Of a stretch of DNA of 21,378 nt, positions 1-7,848 are shown piece by piece. The position numbers and the translations under genes were made by a program. The stretch comes from a virus, in IMG/VR virus record IMGVR_UViG_3300013119_000224, positions 1 to 21,378 of that record. One strand, written 5' to 3'. The number at the start of each line of letters is the position of its first letter. The stretch's first letter is position 1. The notes below the pieces were generated by a model. That model made no database searches, was not told where the DNA came from, and saw nothing but the letters and a program-made list of their open reading frames with translations.

Positions 1-2055
1 CAGGTTCGTGCAAGTTGTCAGTTCAAAACTCTGGCGAGATTGTCGAGTGGTTGGAGAATCGACCCAGCAAGCAAAGATGATTACGATGTTGAGATTGCCG
101 AGTTTGTAAATGATTCGTTGCAGATGATGGACGGAACGATTACAACGCTCTTGCGAAGCTTGATGTCTGCGATGTCTTTCGGTACATCGGTCCACGAGAT
201 TGTTTACAAGCCAATTGAACAAGGCAAGTGGACAGGCAAGTTTGGATTGCGAGCAATCAAACCGAAGAAGCCAGAGACATTCAAGTTTGAAACTGATGAC
301 TTTGGCAATATGACTTCCCTGTTGCAAAGAAAAGACCAGCAAGGCAAATCTTTCCGAAAGCTCGACCCCGATTACTTTGTAATTTGGAACTACGAATCAC
401 AAGGAGATTTCAAAGGCAAGTCAGAGCTTACTTCGGCGTATCGCTATTACAAGGCGAAGCAACTTCTGTCGATGGTCTGGAATGTTTACCTTGAGAAATA
501 CGCAAGCCCGACACCAGTTGCAAAGCACAAGCGAGGTGCAGGCACAACCGAGAAGCAGTCGGTTCTGAACTTCATTTCAAAGCTACACATCAAGAAAGCA
601 ATCGTTGTTCCAGAAGACTGGCAACTTGAATTGTTGGAAGGAGGCAGGAGTGGAGGCGATTACGAATCTGCAATCAAGTATTGTGACAGAATGATAAGCC
701 GTTCAATTCTGATTCCTCAACTGCTTGTCGACGAAGGCGACAGAGGAAGCTACGCACTTGGCAAACAACACAGCGACAACTTTACTTGGGTCTTGGACGC
801 TATTGGTGAAGAGGTTTCGGAGTCAATTATTGGCGAGCAAATAATCAAACGGCTTGTTGATTTCAACTTTGCAAATGTTGAGAAGTACCCGACTTTCAAG
901 TTTGAACCGTTCGATTCGGTCAACTTCAAAGAGGTAGCTGACTCCTTTGTTAAGCTTGTTGGCTCTGGAATTATGAGCCCCAATGAAACTTACATCAGGG
1001 AGAAACTAGAGATTCCAGTTTCAGATGTTGAAGCCGAAACTCCAGTTGATATTGAACCAGAAGCTCCAGTTGATATTGAACCAGAAACAGGTTTGACAGA
1101 CAAAGAGTTTGCTCAAGTAGAGTCCACATCTTTACACCTCAAGAAATGTAACTATGAAGAAATAAAAGAGTCGCTGGACTCTCTTGAGCTTTCTACGTCA
1201 AAACTTTTGGCTGGCGTTACTCAAGAAATGCTTGACGGATTATTGAAATCTATCAAGAAAAAGAAGCTTGTCGAGAACCGAGACTTTGCTGGCGTTGATA
1301 AGTTACAGCTTGTCGGTGTCGGTAAATTCAAATCGGTACTTGAAGCAACCCTTGTGCAGTCGCTCCATAAAGGAGTGGCTGACGCATTGGGTGAAGTCGA
1401 GCGAGGATTGAAAGATACAGGCGTTGAGTTCGTGCCAAAGTTCAAAGATAAGATGAAGAGCAATTACGCTGGCGAAGAGTACGACACCTTGAAAGATGTT
1501 CTCGCCTTCTGGTCAACGAAAGTTCCAGTTCAGAAATACCTGATGAAGTACTATGTCAGGCAGGCTTTTACAATTTCAGGAGTTCACCGAGACAGGCTTT
1601 TATCGCAAGCCCAAATCATCTTGCAAAAAGGAATCAAGAACCACGCAAGCTATACACAAGTGGCAAACGAGCTAACAACTTTATTTCAACCGTACCTTGA
1701 AACAGCAGGAGCGATTGATGCAGGTCTGGCGAATCCATACAGAATCAACAACATCGTTCGTACGAATATGAGCGAAGCATATAACTCTGGCAGGTGGGAC
1801 CTATTCCACGACCCAGAGGTTATAGGTTTCATAAAGGCGTTTGAATATTCTGCAGTTATCGATGACAGAACAACACCGTTCTGCGAGGATTGGAACGAGG
1901 AAGTTTTAAGAGCAGACGACCCGCAGTTGAACGGAATCAATCCACCGAACCATTACCAATGTCGTTCAATTTTGATTCCAATTGTTGAGGGCGAGAAATT
2001 CAAGCTAACACAATCAAAGCCATCAAGCGAACCAGCTGAAGGCTTCAGAATTTAG
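1..2055 (+). CDS. Portal protein (Mu gp29/DUF935-type) fused to Mu gpF-type minor head domain, 5' partial
   Basis: The reading frame is open from the first base, so the start lies upstream. The TTG at 40 is not a credible start because residues before it continue the portal fold (a stretch ending LSSGWRIDPAS is typical of the Mu gp29/DUF935 N-terminal third). The first ~1000 bases encode the portal, the dodecameric ring through which DNA enters and leaves the capsid. A linker with a 24-bp tandem repeat (1036-1083, giving repeated PVDIEPE) follows. The last ~500 bases encode a Mu gpF-type minor head domain, with a conserved RTN...AYNSGR segment around 1760-1795, a DDRTTPFC segment near 1860-1885 and PPNHYQCRS at about 1942-1968. 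In Mu, portal and gpF are separate genes; here they form one polypeptide. Inferred role: portal plus internal or minor head protein. Domain assignment is from remembered family patterns. Confidence 0.9.
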   Translation, partial: QVRASCQFKTLARLSSGWRIDPASKDDYDVEIAEFVNDSLQMMDGTITTLLRSLMSAMSFGTSVHEIVYKPIEQGKWTGKFGLRAIKPKKPETFKFETDDFGNMTSLLQRKDQQGKSFRKLDPDYFVIWNYESQGDFKGKSELTSAYRYYKAKQLLSMVWNVYLEKYASPTPVAKHKRGAGTTEKQSVLNFISKLHIKKAIVVPEDWQLELLEGGRSGGDYESAIKYCDRMISRSILIPQLLVDEGDRGSYALGKQHSDNFTWVLDAIGEEVSESIIGEQIIKRLVDFNFANVEKYPTFKFEPFDSVNFKEVADSFVKLVGSGIMSPNETYIREKLEIPVSDVEAETPVDIEPEAPVDIEPETGLTDKEFAQVESTSLHLKKCNYEEIKESLDSLELSTSKLLAGVTQEMLDGLLKSIKKKKLVENRDFAGVDKLQLVGVGKFKSVLEATLVQSLHKGVADALGEVERGLKDTGVEFVPKFKDKMKSNYAGEEYDTLKDVLAFWSTKVPVQKYLMKYYVRQAFTISGVHRDRLLSQAQIILQKGIKNHASYTQVANELTTLFQPYLETAGAIDAGLANPYRINNIVRTNMSEAYNSGRWDLFHDPEVIGFIKAFEYSAVIDDRTTPFCEDWNEEVLRADDPQLNGINPPNHYQCRSILIPIVEGEKFKLTQSKPSSEPAEGFRI
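1036..1083 (+). repeat. 24-bp tandem repeat in portal-gpF linker
   Basis: Two adjacent 24-bp units (1036-1059 and 1060-1083) differ at one base, and a third unit begins (GAAAC at 1084). They encode a repeated acidic, proline-containing linker (PVDIEPE twice). The length is a multiple of three, so the frame is kept. It marks the junction between the portal part and the gpF-like part. Confidence 0.9.
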
Positions 2056-2064
2056 GGAGTAGAA

Positions 2065-2307
2065 ATGCTAACAGAAAAGCAAGCAGTCCACGCAATGAGT
2101 CCAAGTTTGGACTTCCGCTCAACAGTTGACACAGCCAGATATACGAAAGCCGTGTACCTTGCGTCAACAGCTGATGGCGATTCCTTTGATGTTCACAACG
2201 AAGTAACAGACGCAGATATTACATTTGTAACTGGTGGAGCATTTTATCCATTGCGAACCAAAACCGCAATTACACTTGCTAGCTATACTGTTATTTACTT
2301 GTACTGA
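2065..2307 (+). CDS. Small head-region phage protein
   Basis: This 80-residue protein starts at an ATG preceded by GGGAGTAGAA, a good Shine-Dalgarno sequence, ten bases after the portal stop. The C-terminal half alternates short beta strands (AVYLAS..., ITFVTGGAFYPLRTK, SYTVIYLY). This resembles a small protein often found near capsid genes of siphoviruses, where a typical pattern is AxYVG...VTFxxVPxGxxLPVxVxxV...IVALY. I infer a small beta-rich structural protein of the head or neck. No enzymatic motif is present and the exact role is unknown. Confidence 0.75.
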   Translation: MLTEKQAVHAMSPSLDFRSTVDTARYTKAVYLASTADGDSFDVHNEVTDADITFVTGGAFYPLRTKTAITLASYTVIYLY

Positions 2308-2324
2308 AGGCAGGAGTGATGTTG

Positions 2325-2720
2325 ATGTTTTCTCTTGGGGTAGGCATGACGAGCAATCCAACTTTATCAGGCGGACGAGGTGGCTTGCCTGTTATGGGAC
2401 CAATATCTTACAACTGGCAGTCAGGTGGCGTTAATTGCGTCTTCACATTAATAAGTTTCAATTGCACTGGCAGAATCAAAGTCAAAGTCTATCACGACAC
2501 CACCTCAACTTGGAAAGAGTCGGCTTGGTCTTCACCACCAGCAACAAGCGAGGCAACATTTGGATTTGACGACATGGTTGTTGACGATTTCTACTCTCAA
2601 TTCCAAGTTATGTATGATTGTACAGATGGAACGCATGAGGATAGCGACTGGGTGATGGTTTACGAGTCGCAATGGCAACAACCTCCAAAGAGGCAACCAC
2701 CAATAGAAGTTGATTACTAG
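2325..2720 (+). CDS. Hypothetical phage protein between portal and protease
   Basis: The frame is open from a GTG at 2316, with ATGs at 2319 and 2325. I choose 2325 because the AGGAG at 2312-2316 then sits 8 bases before the start. The product is about 131 residues and begins MFSLGVGMTSNP, followed by a glycine-rich stretch and a beta-rich middle with many Trp and Tyr residues. It ends in a proline-rich basic tail (QQPPKRQPPIEVDY). I do not recognise a family. Its position inside the head operon, with short gaps on both sides, suggests a structural or assembly role. No membrane segment or catalytic motif is seen. Confidence 0.7.
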   Translation: MFSLGVGMTSNPTLSGGRGGLPVMGPISYNWQSGGVNCVFTLISFNCTGRIKVKVYHDTTSTWKESAWSSPPATSEATFGFDDMVVDDFYSQFQVMYDCTDGTHEDSDWVMVYESQWQQPPKRQPPIEVDY

Positions 2721-2728
2721 GAGCAATA

Positions 2729-3700
2729 ATGAGAGTTGAAGTTTTCAAGGCAGGCAACTGGACAGACAGCAACGGCAGAAGTGATGTTTACACCGAGGCT
2801 GATTTAGATGCAATGGTTGATGCTTTCAATCAAAACAAATCAGAATTGAAACCACCGTTAAGGCTTGGCTCTCACAATGAGGGAATCGCTCCAGCCGTTG
2901 GTTGGGTTTCTGGATTGGAAAGAAAAGGCGGAACGCTATTCGCAAGGTTCAGCGATGTTCCTGAAATTGTAAAAGAGGCAATTGAAAAAGGCTTGTACAA
3001 ATCTGTCTCGAGTGGAATCTGGTTTAACTGGAGACATAGAGGTAAGACTTGGAGTCGAGTTTTGAATCATGTCGCAATACTTGGTAGTGCCTTGCCAGCA
3101 GTAAAAGGGCTTGCTGATTTAGGGGCTTACCTGTCACAGGCTGAAGATGTTGTGGAGATATGTTACAGCCTCGACAACGAGGCAGAATTAACAGAAATGA
3201 AACTTGAAAGAGAGGACGCTAAAATGTCGGACGAAACAAAAGAAATGAACAGCGAAGAAGCTGTTGAAGAAACACAAGAAACAGTTGAAGAGGCACAAGA
3301 TGGTGCCAAAGATGAAGAGGTAGTTTTTTCTGATGAAGAAAAGGCGGACGAGCAGAACCTCGAACGAATCAAAGAGCTTGAGATTAAAGTTGCGGAGTAC
3401 GAGCAAGAGGCGATTAGTAAGGCTTGCTCCGCAGTAATTGAGAACGCCGTCAATGATGGTGCTCTTTTGCCAAAGCATAAAGATGAAGCTCTTGCAATAG
3501 CAACCTCACTTTGTGCAAGGCGATACAGCGAAGATGAGACGAACCTCTGGACATCATTCCAAACACTACTGGAAGACGCACCAAAGAAAGTTGACTTTTC
3601 AGAGAAAGCTGAAGTTGAAGAAGAGCAAGTAGCTGATGGCGAAAGTTCAGAATTTGAAGACGGCAAAAAGATTGCCGAGACGATAACACAAACATTGTAA
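2729..3700 (+). CDS. Mu gpI-like prohead protease with C-terminal scaffold region
   Basis: A 323-residue protein. Residues 1-135 match the phage prohead protease pattern of the Mu gpI type: LRLGSHNEG (His49), GWV at 58-60, a segment around DVPEIVKEAIEKGLY, then SVSSGIW (candidate nucleophile among Ser92, Ser94 and Ser95), and LNHVAILGSALPAVKGL (His114). A His-Ser-His arrangement is known in related capsid proteases; which serine acts here is inference. Residues ~150-323 are very rich in Glu, Asp and Lys, with predicted coiled coil, typical of an internal scaffold that is cleaved away during maturation. An internal start within the same frame is listed separately. The gene precedes decoration and capsid genes, as in other phages. 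Confidence 0.87.
   Translation: MRVEVFKAGNWTDSNGRSDVYTEADLDAMVDAFNQNKSELKPPLRLGSHNEGIAPAVGWVSGLERKGGTLFARFSDVPEIVKEAIEKGLYKSVSSGIWFNWRHRGKTWSRVLNHVAILGSALPAVKGLADLGAYLSQAEDVVEICYSLDNEAELTEMKLEREDAKMSDETKEMNSEEAVEETQETVEEAQDGAKDEEVVFSDEEKADEQNLERIKELEIKVAEYEQEAISKACSAVIENAVNDGALLPKHKDEALAIATSLCARRYSEDETNLWTSFQTLLEDAPKKVDFSEKAEVEEEQVADGESSEFEDGKKIAETITQTL
3224..3700 (+). CDS. Nested in-frame scaffold protein (putative internal start)
   Basis: Inside the protease gene, the ATG at 3224 (Met166 of the long product) is preceded by GAGGA at 3212-3216, with 7 bases between, a good Shine-Dalgarno arrangement. Starting here gives 158 residues that are almost wholly acidic and helical, beginning MSDETKEMNSEE. 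This is the layout known for lambda C/Nu3 and Mu I/Z, where a separate scaffold is made from the 3' end of the protease gene. What I see is the ribosome binding site and composition; independent translation is inference. Confidence 0.6.
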   Translation: MSDETKEMNSEEAVEETQETVEEAQDGAKDEEVVFSDEEKADEQNLERIKELEIKVAEYEQEAISKACSAVIENAVNDGALLPKHKDEALAIATSLCARRYSEDETNLWTSFQTLLEDAPKKVDFSEKAEVEEEQVADGESSEFEDGKKIAETITQTL

Positions 3701-3718
3701 ACACTTGGAGGTGAAGCA

Positions 3719-4096
3719 ATGGCAGGAGTAACAACTTATTTGAAAGAGACAAGAAACCCAGCGAGGCAGAATGTTCTTTCGGTTACGGTTACAATTGATG
3801 ATACCGCTTTAGATAGTGGACACACAAGCAACACACATATTCTGCGTAAGGGTTTGGTTGTAGGGATTATTACCGCTTCTGAAAAATATGCACAGTATGA
3901 CGACACGGCGAGCGATGGTACAGAAGTTGCGAAAGGCATCTTGATGGTCGATGTCGATTTGAAAGATGGAGACCCGACGGCAACAGCAACCGACCACACC
4001 GCACCAGTAATGGTTCTCGGTGAGGCGGTCTCTACTGAATGTATCGGACATGACGCAAATGCAACTACCGACCTTGTCGGTAAAATCTGGTTCTAA
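3719..4096 (+). CDS. Head decoration protein, lambda gpD-like
   Basis: A 125-residue protein with ATG after GGAGGTGAAGCA. The pattern HILRKGLVVG...KYAQYDD...DGTEVAKGIL fits the lambda gpD head-decoration family: a beta-rich N-terminal arm followed by a conserved LRKG...GILM core. The gpD family stabilises expanded capsids by trimerising at local three-fold axes. It lies directly before the major capsid gene, the canonical gpD-gpE order, and is only slightly longer than lambda gpD. The Mu-type portal and protease upstream make this a hybrid head module. Confidence 0.85.
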   Translation: MAGVTTYLKETRNPARQNVLSVTVTIDDTALDSGHTSNTHILRKGLVVGIITASEKYAQYDDTASDGTEVAKGILMVDVDLKDGDPTATATDHTAPVMVLGEAVSTECIGHDANATTDLVGKIWF

Positions 4097-4110
4097 AAGG
4101 AGGTGAACTA

Positions 4111-5094
4111 ATGTCTACATATGCAGGTAATTTCCTCAAAAATGGTGTCCTAACTGGCATCGTACAATCGTTCAAACCGAGCGACACACTTATAGCGAAA
4201 GACTTTTTCACACCCGTGAGAACCTTGAGCGACAACTTTTCTTTTGATGTTGTTTCAAACAGCAAAGGAAAATTGGATTTCAGAAACGCCGACTCTTCCG
4301 CTGGCGTGAGTTCTTTACTCGACAGAGAACGCAAGAAAGTAATTCTTGCTACTCTGAGAGAAAAGAGACAACTGCCAGAATCAGTTTTACGCTGGTGGAG
4401 TGGAGCGGGCAAAGATGTTCCAGAGGCAGGACAGCAAGCCCTCGCAAGAGAACTTGAAGACCTGAACTATCAACTCGATAGGACTTGGGAGTATCTGATG
4501 TGGCAAGAGCTGACAACGGGCTCGGTTACATTGACTGGCGAAGACACTCAAACCTATAACTTCGGAACGATTGGCTCCGCAACTTCAAGTCCTACTTGGG
4601 CGACAACTGCAACTTCAACACCGCTTGCCGATTTGGTAGGCTGGAAGAGAACAGTTGAACAAAACTCTGGAATGCCAGCGACAGATATTTATTTGAGTTC
4701 CCAAGCACTTGAATATTTATTCGAGTCAACTTCTGCACAAGCTCTTCTTGGTGATGGAACCAAAGACCAGTACGGAATGACTGGCGTAATTCCAAACATT
4801 GCAGGAATGAAAGTACATATCGTCGATGGTGGCTACGATGTTTCAGGTAGTTTCAAATACTACCTGTCAACAAATGGAACTGCTGGCAATATGTGCGTTA
4901 TCAAAACTGCTGGGGCAGTCGGTCAATTTGCCGAAGGTCCACCAGTTGATAGCAAAGCACCAGAAGGCTTGACTGGCAAGTTTGCTAAGTCGTGGGAAGA
5001 TGAAGACCCAGCTGGTCGTTGGGTGCTTGTAACTCAAACAGCTATGGCTGGTCTTACAAATCCCGAAAGAGTTTTCTGCGGGACACTTTGGTAG
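4111..5094 (+). CDS. Major capsid protein, lambda gpE-like
   Basis: A 327-residue protein, close in length to lambda gpE (341), with a strong ribosome binding site AAAGGAGGTGAAC before the ATG. Family-like segments are the N-terminal FFTPVRTLSDNFSFDVV, then DRERKKVILATLREKRQL, a helical LARELEDLNYQLDRTWEYLMWQ region, and a C-terminal domain ending with ERVFCGTLW. It forms the icosahedral shell with an HK97 fold. It sits immediately after the decoration protein and is followed by a strong RNA hairpin. The strong ribosome binding site fits a highly produced protein. Confidence 0.9.
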   Translation: MSTYAGNFLKNGVLTGIVQSFKPSDTLIAKDFFTPVRTLSDNFSFDVVSNSKGKLDFRNADSSAGVSSLLDRERKKVILATLREKRQLPESVLRWWSGAGKDVPEAGQQALARELEDLNYQLDRTWEYLMWQELTTGSVTLTGEDTQTYNFGTIGSATSSPTWATTATSTPLADLVGWKRTVEQNSGMPATDIYLSSQALEYLFESTSAQALLGDGTKDQYGMTGVIPNIAGMKVHIVDGGYDVSGSFKYYLSTNGTAGNMCVIKTAGAVGQFAEGPPVDSKAPEGLTGKFAKSWEDEDPAGRWVLVTQTAMAGLTNPERVFCGTLW

Positions 5095-5104
5095 GATAGC
5101 ATCA

Positions 5105-5140
5105 GGCAGGGCTGGCATTGTTTCAATTGCTGGCTCTGCC
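5105..5140 (+). other. Long RNA hairpin after the capsid gene
   Basis: GGCAGGGC (5105-5112) pairs with GCTCTGCC (5133-5140). The stem continues through two G-T wobble pairs (TG/TG) and a GCATTG/CAATTGC helix with one bulged base, closing on a TTT loop. No T-run follows, so it is not a standard intrinsic terminator. It sits in the 62-base gap after the capsid stop and ends six bases before the next Shine-Dalgarno. Likely roles are 3' protection of capsid mRNA, or partial attenuation or polarity control. Confidence 0.7.
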
Positions 5141-5156
5141 AAAAGAAAGGTTTGAA

Positions 5157-5375
5157 ATGTTAGTAACCGTTAAAACAAATGTTTTAGATTTTGGCGAGTT
5201 AGTAAAGTCGGGTTCAAAGCATATCTTCAAAAACGAAGTCGTCCTTGCTGATTTATTAGAACGAGGTCTTGCGGAACCTGTCGAGAAGCCAAAGCCAAAA
5301 GAGAAGCCAAAGGAATCGCCGTCGGCTGTTAACGCAAGGTACAAGGTTAAAGCGAAAAAGAAAGTTAAAAAATAA
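5157..5375 (+). CDS. Small basic head-region protein
   Basis: I choose the ATG at 5157, preceded by AAAGG at 5146-5150 with 6 bases between. The upstream in-frame TTG at 5118 lies inside the hairpin and has no ribosome binding site. The product is 72 residues. The N-terminal ~40 residues look folded (VTVKTNVLDFGELVKSG...VVLADLLERGLAEPV). The tail is a Lys/Pro-rich disordered stretch with KPKEKPKESP and a final KKKVKK. It resembles in shape the 54-residue protein at 6679: a short globular part plus a basic tail. A role in head completion is plausible but unproven. Confidence 0.75.
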   Translation: MLVTVKTNVLDFGELVKSGSKHIFKNEVVLADLLERGLAEPVEKPKPKEKPKESPSAVNARYKVKAKKKVKK

Positions 5376-5821
5376 TGGCTTACTGCGATGAAACTGAAGT
5401 CAGGTTATTTGCTCCGCAAGCAACTGCTGGTGAAACTTTTTCTGCTTATATTACAAAAGCTGATGGCATAATAGATTCAGAGCTAAGAGCCTTGTTTGAA
5501 GTTCCGTTTACAAGCCCAGATGAGCTAGTACAGATGATTTCAGCGAAGCTCACCGCCTCAATGTATCTTGAGGCTATGTACTCAAAACACGGCAGAGAGC
5601 CGAACGAGTATGCTGGCGATTTACGACAGTCTGCGATGAAGGAGTTGATGAAAGTTAAGAGCGACCCGACTTTGCTTTCACAGACATTGAGGACAGACGC
5701 AGATGGCGAAACAAAAGATGGCGTTTGTATTTCAGATAATGCGAGCGGTTGTTTTTCAATGGATAGAAATGCTAAAAACTGGGGCGGTTCGGATTCAATT
5801 TTAGATTTGGACGAGCAATGA
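5375..5821 (+). CDS. Head-tail adaptor, Mu gp36/DUF1320-like
   Basis: A 148-residue protein that starts on the last base of the previous stop (TAATG overlap), so it is translationally coupled. The N-terminus MAYCDETEVRLFAPQ, the central helices with IIDSELRALFEVPF, and a helical core rich in Met and Ala fit the Mu gp36 (DUF1320) pattern: a small helical adaptor that binds below the portal. The order after the capsid gene and before a Mu gpG-like gene agrees with Mu. The C-terminal third (Cys-, Gly- and Ser-containing) is less typical. Confidence 0.75.
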   Translation: MAYCDETEVRLFAPQATAGETFSAYITKADGIIDSELRALFEVPFTSPDELVQMISAKLTASMYLEAMYSKHGREPNEYAGDLRQSAMKELMKVKSDPTLLSQTLRTDADGETKDGVCISDNASGCFSMDRNAKNWGGSDSILDLDEQ

Positions 5822-6234
5822 TTCAAGTACAAGTCGACACCGCAAACTTCAAAAGGTTTGAGGCAAAGATGTTGCTCAAAGGTTCAAGACTTCCTTTGAA
5901 GAGAATGGCAGTTGTTGGCGTAAGGTCTATTGGAAGAAACTTTCAGCAAGAGGGCAGACCGAAGAAGTGGGAGGCTCTCAAGAAGTCACCAAGTCGAGGC
6001 AAGAAAAAGGGCAGGCATAAGATTTTGCAAGACAAAAGAAGGCTAATGAAGAGTGTCAAGCATAAGGTTTTAGGCTTTAACAATTTTAAGGTTTATACGG
6101 GCTTGCATTACGCAGGTGTTCACCAGTTCGGCTACAGCAAAGGAAACATACCTGCCAGACCGTTTATGTTATGGCAGAAGGAAGATGCGGACGCACTAGC
6201 TTCAATTGTCGCAAACTATTTGGCGAAGGTGTAA
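5818..6234 (+). CDS. Tail completion / virion morphogenesis protein, Mu gpG/P2 gpS-like
   Basis: A 138-residue, strongly basic protein that overlaps the previous gene by ATGA. Family hallmarks are visible in order: a helical N-terminus, FQQEGRPKKWEALKKS, the ILQDKRRLMKSV segment, HYAGVHQFG, and IPARPFM followed by a C-terminal helix. This is the phage virion morphogenesis family (P2 gpS, Mu gpG). Members act at the head-tail connection or finish the tail. The length is close to the usual ~150 residues. Confidence 0.87.
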   Translation: MIQVQVDTANFKRFEAKMLLKGSRLPLKRMAVVGVRSIGRNFQQEGRPKKWEALKKSPSRGKKKGRHKILQDKRRLMKSVKHKVLGFNNFKVYTGLHYAGVHQFGYSKGNIPARPFMLWQKEDADALASIVANYLAKV

Positions 6235-6235
6235 A

Positions 6236-6670
6236 ATGGCAAGTCCAGATACATACCTAACAGAGATGGTATCAACTTTGCAATCGCACGCTTGGAGTTC
6301 ACAAGCTCCAGCGATGGTTGTAAAGGGAGCAATCCCGCCTGTTTTGGCTTTCCCAGTTATCGGTGTTCTTGCAAGTGGCGGTACAAGTGAAAATCAAACT
6401 GCCGTTAGTTACAGGCACATTGATGATGTTGATTGGACGGTAATTTTGCCAGTTGCTCTTGATGATTCTGACAAAACCTATGAGGACATCTTGGCGATGG
6501 GTGACGAGATGATGAGCATTGTCAGAGACAACAACGACTGGGGGCTTGTTTCGGTTGAACAGACGATTGTTAAAAGTTGGGAGACTTCTGTAATGCAAAC
6601 AGAAGACGGAATGAACTTCTTGCAGTCGCTAACATTAAACTTGAAATTGGTTTACACTGATTCAGAGTAG
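6236..6670 (+). CDS. Probable tail terminator protein (Mu gp37-like position)
   Basis: The ATG at 6236 follows the previous stop directly (GTGTAAAATGG); the upstream in-frame TTG at 6206 would overlap the previous gene by 29 bases and is not needed. The product is 144 residues: an N-terminal helix, a beta-rich centre (HIDDVDWTVILPVAL), a helix with DILAMGDEMMSIV, and a final strand pair (LQSLTLNLKLVY). This layout and the place between a gpG-like gene and the tail tube gene fit a tail terminator that caps the tube. Sequence similarity to a named family is not clear to me. Confidence 0.65.
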   Translation: MASPDTYLTEMVSTLQSHAWSSQAPAMVVKGAIPPVLAFPVIGVLASGGTSENQTAVSYRHIDDVDWTVILPVALDDSDKTYEDILAMGDEMMSIVRDNNDWGLVSVEQTIVKSWETSVMQTEDGMNFLQSLTLNLKLVYTDSE

Positions 6671-6678
6671 GAGCAGAA

Positions 6679-6843
6679 ATGAAACTTAAGTACAATGGCG
6701 AGCCAGCTAAAATTCGTGGAATCGGATTTGTAGAAACTGGCAAAACTTATCAGGTAGAAAAGAAAGCTGGGGCGATACTGCTTGCCAGCGGTTTGTTTGA
6801 AAAGGTCGGTGCTGTTGCACCAAAGAAAAAGGCAGGTAAGTAA
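6679..6843 (+). CDS. 54-residue phage protein before the tail tube gene
   Basis: ATG at 6679 after AGGAGCAGAA gives MKLKYNGEPAKIRGIGF followed by ETGKTYQVEKKAGAILLASG, and a lysine-rich end. The stop TAA at 6841-6843 shares its last base with the next ATG (TAATG), showing coupling to the tube gene. The fold is probably a small beta barrel plus basic tail, like many short proteins in connector operons. The Tyr-Asn-Gly and Gly-Phe...Gly-Lys-Thr-Tyr pattern is common to them. Function unknown. Confidence 0.8.
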   Translation: MKLKYNGEPAKIRGIGFVETGKTYQVEKKAGAILLASGLFEKVGAVAPKKKAGK

Positions 6844-7829
6844 TGGGAGTTCCTAAGTGGAAGGGCTCGGTAGGTCTTGCGATTGCGAGCGACGCCAGCA
6901 CAAGAGTCGCCCCGACTGTTTTCCCGATTTGCGACTCGGGAAACATTGAAGGCGAGCCGAAAACATATGAGGCAAAAAACTCAATTACTCCAGATGTAAT
7001 TGCAATTGAAGAAGCAGGACATGATTTCAAGTGGAGCGTTGGCGGAATCGAGCCGACAGCAAAGATGTTCGGCTGGCTTTGGGCAGTTGCTCTTGGTAGT
7101 GATGCCTTTGCGACTGATACGCATACGATTACACCAGATGATGATTCCAAGTATCTATGCCCAAGCATTGACAAGGGCGTTGACTTGGGAAGTTCAACTC
7201 CTACGATGTCAGGTCTTGGCGGTAAGGTTGGTTCTTTATCTTTTGAAATCGCAGATGGTGGATTTGCAACGATGGAAGCAAGTGGTCTCTTGTGCGATTT
7301 GGATTCGACATATTACACCGCTCTGTCACCGTCAATTGTCAGCACGAAGTTTAGAAAGCCTATCAGTTGGGAGTGGCTCAAACACGCTTCCGCTAGTTTT
7401 GCAGTTGGTTACGCTGGAGGAGCTTCATCCGCAGATAAAAACATAACTGGCTTAAAGGTTAATTATTCGAGGGCTCAAAAGGGAACTGGCATCTCTGCGA
7501 ACTCGGAACAGCCAACTGGAATTACCGAGGGAATGAGAGAGCTTACTTTTGAGATTACAAAAGAGTTTGATGCAAACGCAACAGATGCTTTTGATGCTTG
7601 GATTGGGCAAACAGGTTCGGTTGCCATAAGCATGACGTTGTATGCTGATACCGACCAGCAGGTAAGTTTGGTAATTCCAAACGCAACTATAGCTGGTAGC
7701 TTTGGCGATGAGGTTGGAGCTGGTGAAGATACAATTACTGCGACCTTGTCCTGCAAGGCGTTTCAAGATGCTAGCGACCCATTGGTCATCATCACGGTAA
7801 AAGACGATACCACAGGCGTTTACACCTAA
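6843..7829 (+). CDS. Major tail tube protein
   Basis: A 328-residue beta-rich protein with little Cys and no membrane segment, starting on the last base of the previous stop. Gly, Ser, Thr and Asp dominate. The pattern GxSxxIxxGFxxMxxSG (here GKVGSLSFEIADGGFATMEASG) near the middle, and a C-terminal part with VIPNATIAGSFGD, are typical of siphovirus tube proteins of the Phage_tube_2 type. Position between a tail terminator candidate and the tail chaperone agrees. It polymerises into the tail tube around the tape measure. Confidence 0.82.
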   Translation: MGVPKWKGSVGLAIASDASTRVAPTVFPICDSGNIEGEPKTYEAKNSITPDVIAIEEAGHDFKWSVGGIEPTAKMFGWLWAVALGSDAFATDTHTITPDDDSKYLCPSIDKGVDLGSSTPTMSGLGGKVGSLSFEIADGGFATMEASGLLCDLDSTYYTALSPSIVSTKFRKPISWEWLKHASASFAVGYAGGASSADKNITGLKVNYSRAQKGTGISANSEQPTGITEGMRELTFEITKEFDANATDAFDAWIGQTGSVAISMTLYADTDQQVSLVIPNATIAGSFGDEVGAGEDTITATLSCKAFQDASDPLVIITVKDDTTGVYT

Positions 7830-7848
7830 ACAAGAGAAGAGGCGAGCA

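Noticed and set aside
3163-3666. A 167-codon - strand frame rich in serine opposite the scaffold region
   Set aside because: Serine richness is the mirror of GAA/GAG-rich coding on the + strand. No motif is present.
7000-7446. A 148-codon + strand frame inside the tail tube gene
   Set aside because: It overlaps a clear structural gene in another frame, has unusual composition and no ribosome binding site of its own.
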